Notes: generated by a model not told the origin, from the sequence alone. Numbered from the stretch's first letter, positions 11,272-25,440 are shown. The stretch is DNA of 64,000 bases from Paramacrobiotus metropolitanus (GCF_019649055.1 NW_026570237.1:1550001-1614000), one strand, 5' to 3'. Made by a program: numbers and translations.

Positions 11272-12306
11272 TTAAACATTAAAAAAACAACCAAAATCCT
11301 TATCCTCTCTCGGATTAAAAGGCAGTGTACTCAAAACAGCCGTAGCATTTCCTTTAACAACAGCTAAACTAAAACGCTGCTTGAGAAAAGCAGTAGAACG
11401 CGCTTCGCCCGTTATGTCACGAATCTTGCGGCCCATGAAATGCAGCATTTCACTGAAGGCAGGGCCAAAAACTCCCAGTGTCTCAATAACCATAGGATAA
11501 AAGAGGTAACCGTATTCCAAAAAGAATATGTGCGGCGCTTGAATTTTCCGCCAGTTGGGACACACTTCCGGATTTCTTCGAGCTTGCGGTGACGTGGAAT
11601 CCGCAACAGTACACCAGCTTGTTACATCCCAAACAAGCGGTCTGCCTTGGCGAACTGGTATCAGCGTCATTCCGTCAGGTCTTTTCCCGTCTGTGCTGGA
11701 TAGTCCATTCGGTTCCAGCTGACAAGGAAAACCAGCGCTTTCGCAACAATTCTTGGCGATGCTGTTCATTTCTTTATGCCGCGCCCATCGTCCTTTGGTT
11801 GATTTGTTGCATGATAGCCCATGGTGACCATTGGTTTCAACTTGCGTACCGCACGCGATGCAATTGTGTGCCACCACTACCGGTAATCCAAATCGCAAGG
11901 CTACACCGATTCTGACATCATCGTCCTTCAGGAAGGTGCCCAAACATGGCGCAGGCAAGGCATTTAACCATGCTCCAGAGTCTTTGTTTAAGGCAGCCAG
12001 CAAGACCGCCCTGGCGCGGTCATTGCCTTCAGTACAGGACATCAGCATGGAAATATCTCGCTCAATCACTGGGCTGTCCCATGCAAACTGAAACTTCCGA
12101 AGAGATTCTACCGGAATCTCACCTTCTGTCAGCCGTACCCAGGTTTCCTGAGCTGTTTTCGTCAGACACTCTTCAGTTGGCTGATAAAATTCGGAAACGA
12201 TGGGTTGCACAGAGTACACCGATGCCAAATAGGCACAAACAGCTAATGTCTCGATGCGTCGCGTTCCCAAACCCCACGCCGTACTGGAAGAGATATCTGC
12301 GTCCAC
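11272..12306 (-). pseudogene. RT-1 C-terminal zinc knuckle and restriction-like endonuclease domain
   Basis: This frame follows the RT frame after a stop and a frameshift around 12265-12320. It starts in the linker (GLGTRRIETLAVCAYLASV), passes a zinc-binding motif CxxC...HHGLSC, and then RPDG with VWDVTSW about 13 residues later. RPD...DVT is the PD-(D/E)XK-type active site used by retrotransposons that carry a C-terminal restriction-like endonuclease (R2-like organisation). The end (FLKQRFSLAVVKGNATAVLSTL) is shared with the RT-2 relic at 40.7 kb. There is no internal stop within this piece. Confidence 0.8.
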
Positions 12307-12321
12307 TGAGCTTCAGAAATT

Positions 12322-13590
12322 TTACGTTAACCAGCTGCTCCACCCCAACCGCAACATTTGGTCGTATTCTTTCAGCAGTTCCGGGTGTTCATAACTACGT
12401 GAAGTCCGCAGCCCGTATAAAACTTTGGGAATGCTGAGGCAGTTTTTAAGTAGAAAGAGACTGTAGTGTGCCGGTAGTTTTTTCAGACGCTGGACGAAAT
12501 TCTGGAGTTGCTTTGTTTTTCCAGCCAAAAATCCCGCGCACGCAGACGAAGTCATCGGTGCTCCCAACAGGGAAAAATTCTCGGCACTTAGCTGTAACAT
12601 CTCCGGCCAGCAGCTTGACAGAGACGTACGGATATGCACCTCTTCCGCTTCGCAAGTTACGACTGGAAAAAATTCACATTTACTGAAGTTTAACTCGAGA
12701 CCCAGTTTTGCCGCTCTTTCTTGTATCAGCTTAATGGCCGACATCACTTTTTCCACAGTTCCAGCGAGCGTAACATCATCGAGAAAGGCTAGATACAAAT
12801 CGCAGTCTAAGTCAGGGAACAGCGGTAGCGTGGCTAGGCTGTATCCAAGTGGGCCAGATGGGTCACCTTGCTGCACTCCCCGGGCGGACGATAATGCTTC
12901 TTCTCCACACACCAAATGGCTGCTGAAGCGATAGGACTGCCAAAAAAAACCGTAGTACGTGGGGAAATGCTCGCGAACAGCTCGTAACAATGCATCCCAT
13001 CTCAACATATTGAACGCGTTTTTAAAATCTAGTTTAACAATGACACGGGCTCCTGAATGGGGAGTTTCCAAATAGGCGCGTACCCCGTGGATAATGGCCT
13101 CGGCTCCGCCCTTAGTCCCAAAACCAAACTGGACTCTTTTGCACAGCTCCTTCATCTTGTCCGTGCACCTCTGGCTCACCACTTTCGATACCATGCGTCT
13201 AAAAGTTTCTCCGACAGCGATGGGACGTATACCGCCGTCTTTCTTAGCCAATGGGATTAAGTTGGCGCCGAAGAAGAAAGGCCTGATATCTTCGGGGATG
13301 TCGTTCTGCAGTACATGGTTGACGAAATCAGCCAATGCTGAACACAATTCACTTTCCACCGCTCCAGGCCCGCACAACAAATCCTTAAGGTGCTGTGGTC
13401 GTAAGTCCGAACAACCACCAGCAGATCCAGAAGGAAAGCTTAGAACGGCTTGTAAAACTTCAGCAGGTGTGACTAAGGGAGGCTTCTGTGACTGCTCGGG
13501 TGGCGGGGATAATCAGTGTCTTCTGGCTCCGGAGGATGCTTACCGCGTAGGGCTTCCACAGTGTCCGCATTCATCGGGGCAAGTGCATCT
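12322..13590 (-). pseudogene. RT-1 reverse transcriptase domain, frameshifted
   Basis: The N-terminal piece (frame starting at the ATG near 13576, with EALRGKHPPEPE) is separated by a frameshift around 13480 from the main RT frame, which runs through TPAEVLQAVLSFPSGSAGG to a stop at 12322. Motifs in order: NLIPLAKKDGGIRPIAVGET, then QFGFGTKGGAEAIIH, VKLDFKNAFNMLRWD (the first catalytic Asp), GVQQGDPSGPLGYSL, and LAFLDDVTLAG with the catalytic DD pair. These are the RT palm motifs of non-LTR elements. The catalytic residues are present but the frame is no longer continuous into the downstream domain, so the copy is dead. Confidence 0.82.
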
Positions 13591-13647
13591 TCACCCATTA
13601 CCACCCCAACAGCCCGGCGCTTGCATTTATTGCGTGGCTAATAATCT

Positions 13648-13662
13648 TACTTACTACATAGC
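13648..13662. repeat. Right target-site duplication of RT-1
   Basis: TACTTACTACATAGC, identical to 11217-11231. Confidence 0.75.
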
Positions 13663-13934
13663 GATTTTTGTTTGGTCAACCATTGCACTTGGGCAAGATA
13701 TAACAGTTCCGGTAGGACTTAAAAATCTAGCACAACAATTTCATACTGTTGGCACTTGCCCGCACTCAGAATTCAATAAATTAAAAATCTGAATTACAAT
13801 ATCGTTAAGAAAACTATTTAAACACCGTCGAATCGAGCTACGAGAACTGTACAAGGGGTACATGCTCATGACGAGGCATCAAGTTTTTCATATACAAGTC
13901 AACAAGTGTATTCAGTCACTCGTTATCATGCTGA

Positions 13935-16900
13935 TTATACGACTACTCGATCGTTATCGGGCATAATCGACTCGGTATTGGACAAATAAAGGTAGTAAGG
14001 CCAGTAGAAAAAGTTGAAGAAGAGGAACATCGCCGGATAGATCACGCGGGCGGAAATGTCCACGCGCTTGGAGCGCTCACTGGCGCTCTTGGCCTGCGCG
14101 AAACAGCTGACACACTTCGGCTTTAGGCGGCGCTTTTTCCGCGGCGCCACCGACTCCAGGCGGGATGCTCTGGGCAAGTACTCCGAGTCCGGGGTCACTC
14201 CGGCATAATCAATGTCCCCCGGGTCGATTTCCAGTAGGCCGGCACCAGTCGGCGCAGGGGTGGCGGTCACGCCGAAGGAGTTCCGGGATGAGCTGTTTGG
14301 TATCGGCAGTTGACCGGAATTTCGCTATGAAAAAACATAGGGTATCGGTATAAGAGAAGATACTCATATTGTTGGATGTTAGTAATGTTAGATGTATAAA
14401 TACTTATTCGATTAAGTCAGAAGTATTTATTTTGTTAATGTTGGTGCACAGTTAAATATAAATTCAACAAACTTTAATTAACTTTTAAAATGAGTAAACT
14501 TCTTTGTATTGGTACTGATATTGGTGCTGTACTGCTCGTATATATATGCTACATACTGCTCTAGTTCGATGTATTATCTATAGCTAGAGGAGAGTAGAAA
14601 CAAGAGCACAGTGCTAATACAAGCATAGCCGTTAACCAAAGATGTTTCCATTAATCGGCACTGAATTTTTGTCCGGGGCGTACTGCTGTACATTGTAATA
14701 ATAAAACATCTTGAGAGTAATATTTATTTGCACTATGAATGTTTTCATCAATATATTGTAACTGTCGTTGTACTTGGCATTGCATGAAAAGAACTTTACC
14801 GGTTGCCACACAAGCTGCATCATTTCCGTTTCGTATACCGGCGCCGGAAACCGCGTGGGCCATGTGGTCTGCGTGGCATTGGTGGTCTTATTCCCTACGG
14901 TCACATGATTGGCCACCGGCGGCGCGCTTGACCTTAAGAAACTCGTGCTGGAGCGCGTAGCGCGCCGGTTGGTCAGCGCGTGATATTCCGCCTGGTTGAT
15001 GGCGTTCAGCACGGCCGCCGTGTCCACGACGCTGGTGGGGGATTGGGCCGGCGAGTGCGGCTGAGCGGGATAAGTGGCCGGAGGCGGCAGGGATCCTGCG
15101 GGCGTATCGTGGGCGTACGTGTTGGGAATGACTAAGGGACTCTTGTCGCCCGGCAGCAGTGTGTCTTTGCGCTCCTTCCCGGCGCCGGCCGCGTAGTTCT
15201 GCAGTCGTGCCAGGTCATGCTTGGCGCACTTAATGGGACGCCGGGAGAGCATGCACACCACGACGTACTCCCAGATGGCCGAGAAGACAAAGAAGGTACA
15301 CACGCCCATCCACACGTCAATGGCTTTGACGTAGGACACCGGAGGTAATCCTGGAATTATTTCAACAAAATACCGTGACCTGCTTGTGATTGATAAATAA
15401 CTCTGCTTAAGCCGGTTGGGTTCCCCATGCCGGCCAAGCACCATGCAGCTGCGGGAATGTGGGTTATAAAATTAATGATTTGAGAGATTACGTAATTGCA
15501 GGAATCTCCAAGGAATAGTTTATTCTGGTTTAATGCCATAATCAACTGTTAAGCTGGCGCTGTGTACAACCTTTAAAGTACATACATAAATCAAATCACC
15601 TAAGTGCCTATTGTAAACTTTTATCATGACGGGCATTTCTATCCCGGTTTTTACTTAAACAATGTTTCGTCCGTGCAAACTACAAAGTATATCGGAAGTT
15701 TACATTATGTGAATAATTGTAAATTATAGATTACCACAGGAAACCCTTTACATCTTTTTCCGCCGCTTGTAAGACGGTCATAAACTGTCTAAGAAAAATG
15801 ACAAAATGTCTGTTTCATTGTAATCGCTTACCTTGTTTTGTGCCGCTGTTAAGGGTAATCATTGTGAGCAACGTGGTAATTCCCAGGGAAATTCTGGCAG
15901 GAACGGCTTCGGCCTAACAACGATACGGTAAAGTCTGAATCAGTTCTTTAAAGTATTGTACGTAGATAGATCTAGAATTAGCTGCATATGTTTAAATTTT
16001 TCATACCTGAATGTAAAAACTGACCCATGAGATTGTCACAATAAGTACAGTGGGCAAGAATGTCTGGATAAGATGATGAGCAACTCGTCGTTCAAATTTG
16101 AAGAATATTTTAAGGCAAGGATATTCACCTGCAGAATCAGACGGTATCTAATTAATTATTTTATGTCAAATGTGGAATGACTTTAAATATATCACTGCAC
16201 ATATGCATGAGGCAAAGAAAGTAACAGCAAGAAAATGACGAATCTACGAAATCGCGAAGCCTCGTACGGGCGTTAGAAAGTTCAAGACTACAAGGCAAAC
16301 TGGCAGAGAAGACCGAGTGCATAAACTCAGGAACATTCGGTTAAAAGTTATGGTTGGGTTAATTCTAAATTACACTACTATTCACATTCAATTTGGAAAA
16401 ATTAGATCATATTACTGCACATAATTATCAACAATCAAAAGCCATACATACATGTTTTAATTTTATGTATTACGTTTACAGTCGCGACATAACGGGCATA
16501 AGCCATATCACTATGGCTGACCTTGCATAATCAAGAATCGAAAAAACAACTAAAATCGTTATCAGTTTTGTTCTTTTCTCAACTTATATATGCATGTACA
16601 GTATGATCGTGCGTGTACCGATGACCTTTAACATTACTACTTATTTACTCATTATTTACTCATTATTGTATTTTATATACGTGACTGATTGACTTATCTG
16701 TACAAAAACAAGGTTCGAGTGCACGCATTTCTATGCGCATTTACTGAAGTTATGTTTTCTAAGCAAATATGCCCGCGTGACCATACCGTCGGGGAAGGGA
16801 TCCCGGCAGTGAATGGTGGTGACGTTGGTCAAGTGGAACTGATTGAGATCCATGTCCTTCTTGTAGGACACCGGTCGTTCTTTCAGCCAGAACATTTGCA

Positions 16901-18913
16901 GCACTTCTACGGTGTAAGCATCTGCAATAACAAGAGTGAATGATCTATCTCGTCTCCCGATATACAATGGCGACACTGCCAACCCACAAGAGGCCAAATG
17001 CAGATAGCACTCCTGGGTGTCCATGGGGAAGCTGTGGAATTTCATGTCGCAGGCCACTTTCGCCGTGATGCGGGCGCTGTAGAACACTTCGCCGCTCGGC
17101 GCGATATACACCACACGGTTCTCCGTGGTGACGTGGTGGAAATTGGCTAAATTATCCAGTGTTAAACGGCCATTATAACATTATGCAATAAATGAGGGTC
17201 AAGGTCAAGTGTTTGATAACTGGATTACCGTACCTTGTTTGGCGTTTACGATGTATGTGTCCGGTGCCCTAGTGTGGAAAAGAAATTAAGGATATTTTTT
17301 TTAAATCGGTCGTAATAACTGTACAAGTGTTAATGAATACCGTATTTGCAAATATTACGTGTTCAACTAGCTAAATTTTACATACATATACACTATGTAT
17401 GATGTTGCTGTAAACATTGACATAGATGTGTGTACCGTGTAAGTAGCACGTATCATGGACGATAGTTGACTGCGCGTAAAATAAGAGTATGTTCAATTAA
17501 ACTCTTCAGTAGCTTAATCCAACAGTAAAATTAAAATCAACTATGTATTAAAACAAGATTAAAAGTAGTTCAAAATAAGACAATATTATTTAAAACAATA
17601 ATATTTTATATTTTGTTTAAATACATATGTATTAAATTTTTAAAGTAAACTGTTTGAATAACTTATTTTAAAACAGGTATATATCTGAATATCGACGGCT
17701 TTCCATTTTTCGGTATCGTTTAAATGAGATCGATTTCGTGTTGGCTAGTCGTTCGCCCAACATCGAAGCACATGTAAAGACTTAGCGAAGGAGCAGAAAA
17801 AGATGTTTAGAGTAACGCACCAGATTCTGCGCATCTGCTCGACGGTTTTCAAATGCAATCGGCTTTTCGATAAAGTATCGTCAAATCGCAGTCGCTTATC
17901 CGTCCACATTTGGTTTAAGTACATATCCACCGTTAAATCCTAACCCGGCACGGGAAAAGAAACCACACAAATCGATAGCCCAATATCAAATTGATCCACA
18001 AATCATATGGGCCGAGTTGAGCGCGCGCGCACGGTGAAGCCGGCCATCGACGGGACGGGATATACTTACATATATGGGACGGCGCGGAGAAAGAAAGGAA
18101 ATCAATAGCCATTACAAAATTGTCAGGTGCAACTTGCAATAAGTTACGAGGCAATTGTCAAGCCGGCATTCCCCGCGCACACACACTCCGCCGCGATTGA
18201 ATCACATCGGCCCAATTACAAACAATTTAACCAAATTTATGTACGTCCTTCGACTTTTCTCTACATCCGACCACTTGTGCTATGTGTTTTGTACAATTGG
18301 TTACCCACGTATTCCTGTCTCCTAACGGTACAAAAAATAAAATAATTGTTTTACAGTACATAGTCTTCACTTTGCATTTGACTTGTATAATACAAATGAG
18401 CCAATCACATTACCAATCTAAAAAAAATCTGAACCAGTTGCAAATCGCACGTTACTGGATTTGCGCGCAGCAATTCATTCTGCAACGGAATGCTCGTAGA
18501 TATTATACATAATATTTGTAATTTGCACATACAGATAAACGTGTCTGAAAGTATTTTTGAAACATCGGGAGATTACAATACGTGGTGAGCAGTTGTTCAA
18601 AATATAAACTGCGCAAGTGGCCGGTTGTTAAAAAAAGTCGTAAGACTGCTGGAGTACCATGGCCTCCACATTAATGGAGCTGATGAACATAATGTCCACG
18701 GAGATGTGGCTGAGTGTCGGCTCGGCGGTGGTGTTGGGGCCGGCAGTGAAAAAGGTCGGCCACTTGTCCAAGTCGTAGCCTTCCAGGAGACGATCCAGCA
18801 GATGCTTACTCACCGACCGGTCGGCTAAGGACGCCAGCGGGCTGGAGCCGGCCGGTGGGTGAGGGTGGGAGGAGTGGCTGGACGCTTTGCTGTCCATACC
18901 GGCGACAAAGCTC
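13935..18913 (-). CDS. Cys-loop ligand-gated anion channel subunit (GluCl/GlyR-like), nine exons traced, signal-peptide exon missing
   Basis: Exons on minus: 18658-18913, 17821-17939, 17234-17268, 16988-17146, 16787-16921, 16007-16128, 15832-15913, 14839-15350, 13935-14324; all phases agree and give about 602 residues. The extracellular domain shows [10 protein letters not shown], then [11 protein letters not shown]. The Cys-loop [15 protein letters not shown] has exactly 13 residues between cysteines and the family PMD. A second Cys pair ([13 protein letters not shown]) is typical of glutamate- and glycine-gated chloride channels. TM1 is [23 protein letters not shown]2 starts with the PAR anion-selectivity motif ([17 protein letters not shown]); TM3 is in [20 protein letters not shown]; a long loop rich in Pro/Ser/Thr separates TM4 ([18 protein letters not shown]). 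The ligand cannot be named from sequence. The first listed exon begins at an acceptor, so the start codon and signal peptide are upstream of 18913. Confidence 0.92.
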
Positions 18914-21900
18914 CTAATCACCATCCAGTCAAATTAGTATTACCATGTCTCTGTTGTATCTGTACAGATATTTACATTAATTATATCGTCATGTTTACAT
19001 ACTTGAATTTCGAAGCCAACTTCATGTTACTATACGAGTGTTATAAGTAATTATATGTATATAACGTGGTACAATACTTTACTTTGTTATTACTTCTGAG
19101 TTATAGTTATAGTTACGCGCATCGCATCACCCGTGTACAACTACACAATTATCTGTCTTTCTCATAATCTGAATTTCCGTCCATTTTTCCCTTCCCCTTT
19201 CTTTAATTTTATATGGCTCTATGAGAGCCTGTATTTTATTTTTTGTAGTTTTACATTCGCGTAATATAATACGATTGGCATGGACAGCACCATGGCACTG
19301 CAAACCAAAAGTGAATCGGGCCAGCGGGCAACGGTATCCCGTTACCAAAGGTCCCGGCGATTCAGCCCATCAGGTACCCGCTGAAGGATACCTTTAGACT
19401 GGCGGCGCGACACCAACGGTGCAGATTAATGTACCGACGGCGCGGGGGCCGACCGAAGGTCAGCCCGTGGTTAACGTTGTAGTCTAATTGGTATCAACTT
19501 CACTGGTACATTTTACTGATTGGCCAACTTTACCGGTATCGCGAACACGAAATAGCAAAAACGAAGACACTGTTCGGTGATTCTGACCTTATCTGAAATG
19601 TAATGCTTTCTGCTGAATATTTTCTAATTTTTTAAAATGTGATTTTGTAAATGATATTTTCTAATTTTAACACTGAAGTTGTGTGCCACTGCCCACGCTT
19701 GCATTGTACGCTAATGCGACCGGGATGCGGCAAGCTTTGTTGTTATTAGCAAATAAATGTCGACTTGCATGTTCCCAATCGAAATCTTTAAGTATGGAAA
19801 AGGCTTCTCCCTTAAATAAGAGGTTTATCGAGCACGCCGACTAATAAAGCCGCTTAAAACGACGCACATATCGCTAAATCCGCATTTATTTTCAAAATCA
19901 TCCCAGTATTCTCTTTCGGCATGCAGTCGCCATGTGAAAAGCGCTCTTCGAATGCCTAATGAATCTTCCCGCCCGACAAGAGGCCGGGTAGCAAACAAAA
20001 TTGCCGTGGACTAAGGAAAACTGAAGTCGCTCTCCAGGAAAACAATAAGGAAAATAAGACTCAATAAAAACACTTTTCCATCAATGACCGGCGATATTGA
20101 TGCCGACGCCGGTCGGCCGGCGATGCGAATTAAACGATGCCAATAAAACCGATGCGCCACACTGCCACGGGGCACAGTTGCACCCGGCACGGCGCGGGTG
20201 GGCTACTTTCTCCAGCAGCACACATCACACACAGTCACACACCCGTACACAGCAATCAATTTCTTCCGGGGATTTCTCGCGACGTCTTCAGGCGGCCGGG
20301 GTCGCCTAATTACAGCGGGTAATTACATCTGACATCTGCGGCCCATTGTGTATCAATAGGCCACTTGTTTAACGCTACTTCCACCAGCTCGCTGCCAGGA
20401 AAGAAGGAAACGGGTAGAAAGTGTAACGCTATATACGCTGCTGGCTGTACGGTTGCAGCAATGACCGGCGCGCGCGTCGTTTTCGCCGGAAGCCAGCAAT
20501 TTCACTGACATCGTGTTTTACTGCCTCAGCTGATCACATATCCGCTGCAGATGCTCGGGATGCGGGTGGAAAGGGGTATACGTCATCAGCGCTGACGTCA
20601 TGCCACTGGCCAAGTTTCGCGGAGAAAATCACGCGCAATAAACAACTCTCAAATTTCGACCTGTAAATCTAGTCCTAGTATACATCGCAAACATCATGCT
20701 CATCGATATATAAGCAGAGGTATCCAGATAGGTATTTTTGACCATTTGTGCAGTGAGTACAGACAACGAGTAAAATTTGCTTTTTCCAGTGAATTTATTT
20801 TTTACTAGCGAATTTAATTTTTTACTAATGGGATTACATTTTTAGCATCATTATTTTTATTTAGCACAATGCGTATCAGCATATTGCAAAACATCTGACA
20901 AAGGTTGTACCGTGCACGTATTTATGTATGTATTAACAGCGCAAAATTTCCAAATCTTAAGTAAAAAAATAAGATAAGAAAAATGCATTTTTTATCTACG
21001 AGGATATTGGAAATGAATTTATTTTAATGCCAGTTGTTGGTACATGCAATACAATGTACCAACAAGTGCTTTTCAGAACGCCATATTATCATCAATTTAT
21101 CGTTTATACGGCTGCTTGACTTCCGGCGAAAACATGATTTTGTAATCAGCAAATTGCGGGTTAAAATTTCATGTTCATTTTAAAATTGCCGATGCACGCG
21201 CGCATAGGCACATTATTAATAACTTCCTTATGGCTATCTGCGCGGCTCACCAGTACTGTAATTTCCGTTAGCGAATCGATAACTATAAATGTCCTGTCGC
21301 AACCTGAGTATGTTTAAATAATTAATGAAGAAACCTATGCAAGCATGAATAACACTGACAGCATTAATATGAGTATGCTCGCAGAGTCGCAGTCGACTTT
21401 AAATTTCCTGTTTTGTTTTCGTTGATACGAAATGGAAACGTTCCATGATTAATTAATTTGTTGCAATACTTCCGAATTGAAATATTTGCACCAACCTCCG
21501 CACTATCAATGCATAATTAAATATGGAAGCCGACAATTAGTTGTACACCGGAAAAGTCGAAAGGCGAATATAAATTTTTTACGTACGTTATCGGGGCCAG
21601 GTACTCGTATCGATAAAGCATTGCCGTTTATCAAGTAAAAACTGTAATTATAAACTTCCCGGCACTTCCGGAAAACTGCATGTGTCGTAATCTTGTTAAC
21701 AAAAAACGACGTGAATTTAAATTTTTATTCGTTTTCATATGGCTTTTTCGTTTTATTCGTTTTTATTCGTTTTTTTCGTTTTCATAATTAGCGTGATTAT
21801 GTATTTTCAAAGATCAGGTTTTTTTAGGATACTACTCTACGTTAACAGCAGTTATGTAAATATTATGTATAATTTGCGCTAGCTAACTGTTTCAAGTAAA

Positions 21901-24900
21901 AAATAATGTACGAGTAGTGCATTATAGGCGAAACTTAACACATGTTTTTTATACTGTAGTTTACAAATTTCGTACGTTTGTAAAAGTCAGCTGATAACGT
22001 GCAGCATGGGAATAACATGAAACACGGTTGACGGGAAAGGAACTACGATACTCTGTGACATACAATAACGGCAAATCCGAGAAACCCGAAACTCACCGAG
22101 AAAGCAAAACGAAGACAAGGAAGAGGGATAATCCCGCACGCCGCTGCGAACCGGCAACGTTCCGTACAATCCGCACGGCCGGGCACAGGATGCTATCCAC
22201 TAATAATCCATCATATGATATCGTTCTCTCCGCGGATAAATAACTGACCATTGTCTAACGGATCGCCTCCCACACCGGCAGCCTTACCCACAATCACATC
22301 ACGAGTGGTGGTAGAATTTCCTCCCGAAACAAATGCCGGTTTTATGGAATAGTCTGCAGTCTATAATTGGGCAAATGGGGGCTAATTTCTCCTTTGGCGG
22401 ATGACACCTCAAGGTGTGATCAATATCCAGTGGCAATAGTAAATAACAGGAAACGAGCACTTGTGGCGGGAGCAATTCAAATATAAATCACACACACAGA
22501 CGACTGTATACAGATGGAAGATATACGCAGCTGCCGGTTGTTCTGATAGTGGATCAATAATAGGCCGCGTATACACCGCGTAATCATAACCGTTCTCTGT
22601 GTTCTGTCAAACCGTGCTTGTAGTGCGGTCTGACAAATTAACAACAGCCCGTGTTTTTTCTCTCTCAATAATTTGGATATTATTCAAATGTTCCACGGGC
22701 AGTTGCTCATCGTACGCTGATCAGTATTAATGAACGCCCCATTCACACACATTGCCAAATTGCAGCGCACAACAATTCCCCAGGGAGGCTGATTTACGCC
22801 GGCTCTTGCATAATTAATATACCCGCACTCGATTCGTCCAGCCAGTAAATTTCTCCTCTTCTCTCTGACTGCGCGGAGTGATGATAAAAAAGCACAGAAA
22901 AATAACCCTGCCGATAAGACGTTGTGTGGCGGTGATGTCCGCGCGCGTCCGTAAATGATCCGGAAGAATCAAATCAGTGCAGGATCCACGGCCGCTGTCT
23001 GTCACCAGCAGAAGGCCGCGTCTGCTTCACTGCAAGTGGTTCTTTAACAACATCTGCAATAAACCAATGATTAATGCGCCGGCATTATTTGCGGTGATAT
23101 TTCGCGGGACATTACACACGCACAGGGAATCGGGGCTGCACACTGGCACTGGCTACTCGCGGATCGAGGTTTTGTTTGTACAGCAAGATAAACGAATCGC
23201 AAAGGTCACACCGGATATATACACACGCGTACTCAGCGCATAGATACGCGGTGCAGGGAAACGTGAGCAATTAGAACGCTACATCCGGTTACGCAACCGG
23301 TAGACGAGTTTTAAATACACGTTTGTGTACGTACACATACCAGCACATTATTATTAACCAAGTCCATATGCATGTGGCAAATGTACACAACACGCTACTA
23401 CACAAATCGCAGGAGGGAAAAGGCTTTTAAATAACGGGCAAATAAATTACCATTTTTACGATGGAGCGCCATTTTATATAGCAGGCGCGCCTTGCTCCCT
23501 AGAAAGCGCTTAATGGCATTCAAAGGATATTTGGCCACATTGCGGGATCGCCGGCAAATTGACGTTAAGAGGCACTATGTCTGTGGCCGTTGTAAAACAA
23601 CGGAGGAATAATGTCATACTTGAACCAGCAGCGGTTGTATATGTGTATATATGTAGTATCTGTGGAGTGTGGAGGATGGGGATCAGTGGAGCTGCAGAGG
23701 CTGGAACAACCCTAACTTTATCAAGCGGAACGCAACCCGAGCTGCTGCACTATACACAGTACATGTTGTATATGTTTATTGGGCAACATTGTTTGGCGAC
23801 CGGGCGCGCGGCCCAGCGTGCCATTTGGATCACTGGGATCATCTTACGCCGTGCCGGGTGAACCCCGGGCGTGCGACGTTGGCTGGCTGTTGTACATTAG
23901 CCGGCCGTGATCGGGGGAGGATGTGCGGATAATTAACTGGGTGGGCGCTGCGCTAAATGGCTAGCGCGTGTGTGTTCGTCCCTTCCATGCGCCGGCTAAT
24001 TAGCGGCGTCTCACGTTAAAGGTCACGCGGAGGGGATGCACGCAGTCGCTGATGCGGCGGGCCATCTGATCGTCCCGGATGTGTTTGGTGTAGTCAGGCG
24101 GCTAATAGCCCACATACATTAAGCCGACAAAACATTCCTCGCGTTTTTCTGTTTTTTTATTGTTTTACGTTGTATCAACTACCGAATTATTTTTATTTTT
24201 AGCACATTCATCAACCATTTTGTTGTTTTTCCCTTGTGCAGTTGTAATTCTAATTTTTTTATAGTAAATCTGGCGCACATAGGTTAATCAGCGGCATTTA
24301 AAAGAACAATTTGAATAACAAAAAATTGCTTTTATTGTCATTTAGGGAGCACACTGCCCGCGTTGCATAATGCGGCTGTCATAATTTGTCACAACATTTC
24401 GCGGCGATCCCGGCGATGTCATATGTATGGACGGAGAAATGTAATCGATAGCCAGCACGTGTAATCGGCATTACAATTACATTATCGGGTTGTAAATCAG
24501 CATTTCAAGTGGGCCGGCCCGTTCCCCGGCGTGTACTTAGGCTCGCCGGCTTTGTGATCGCTTCCCCAGCACGGGAAGCCACAAGCTGCTTTTTCCCGAC
24601 TGTGTACCAGTGGGATACAATTGCCAGGGTTGACAATTAAAACGTTTCCCGGTCGCCCGGCCTGGTATGATAACAATACGTAGGCTGGGAAACATACCGT
24701 AACACAACATGACAATCAAATAAGCCGGTAGGAATTTCCGTGCTCGAATTTACTCGAGCGATTACTGAACAAGAGCGGTAAATTTTATGGACCAGGAAAT
24801 GGTTGTGTATTTTTACGATACCGGTTTTCTTAAAATTTAATACGGATGATTATGGGGTGCAATGCGAATATTGCAGAAATTGGGAAATAATACTGTGTGT

Positions 24901-25068
24901 ACCTGCCTAGCTTACTGATTTCAGTTATTTAAATAAACGAAAAGCTTTATTAATTTAGTTTACGAAATACATTTATACATTTATACAGATTTACTTGTTT
25001 ATTTTAATAGATTTATTTGTAAAATCTGCTGCCGATGTACTTCATAATTTTGCTGGTTTAGCCGGCAA

Positions 25069-25440
25069 TCAATGGTCTGTTTCCACAAGCTGTCCGTGTG
25101 TGCTCGTTAACAATTCATACTGATGATAGTTGATCCATACATATGTGTGCACTGTGTTTGTCAAACGGGCCTGCTCCTGGATCTTGTTAATCCCATAAAT
25201 GGAAGTCAGCCATTTCATAAATTCAATAGGCTCCAAATGTTTTCTGGCTGTTCCGATAACGATGACACGTCTGCCCGGTATCAATCAATACACTACAGTA
25301 TTGTTTGGCCGGCAAGTCAGCGCTCCATATTGATCCGTGTGAACGACATATATACGGGTTGTTCGAACGTTGGCACAAAAAACGCCTCGTGCACTCTGAT
25401 TTATCAAGGTTACTGTTGATTTCATCCAATTTAGAATCTG
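25069..25440 (-). pseudogene. Unrecognised coding relic with an in-frame stop
   Basis: On minus, a frame reading LINQSARGVFCANVRTTRIY and then PNNTVVY meets a TGA and continues in the same frame as RRVIVIGTARKHLEPIEFMK and WLTSIYGINKIQEQARLTN to a stop at 25069. Composition is protein-like on both sides of the stop. I recognise no family; it could be a transposon or gene relic. Confidence 0.2.

Larger units (their letters stand above)
11232..13647 (-). mobile_element. RT-1: decayed non-LTR retrotransposon with reverse transcriptase and restriction-like endonuclease
   Basis: The insert lies between identical 15-bp direct repeats (11217-11231 and 13648-13662), as expected for target-primed reverse transcription. 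It is about 2.4 kb and probably 5'-truncated. There is no poly(A) tail: the 3' end on minus reads CTTGCATTTATT, and a reverse complement of that block lies near the 5' end, so both ends share about 17 bp in opposite orientation (11229-11245 and 13618-13634). One strand encodes the RT and C-terminal endonuclease parts described separately, now broken by at least two frameshifts and a stop. Confidence 0.8.

Noticed and set aside
20097-20322. Short open frames in the GC-richer patch at 20.1-20.3 kb
   Set aside because: His/Thr-rich low-complexity translations with no start context or splice signals.
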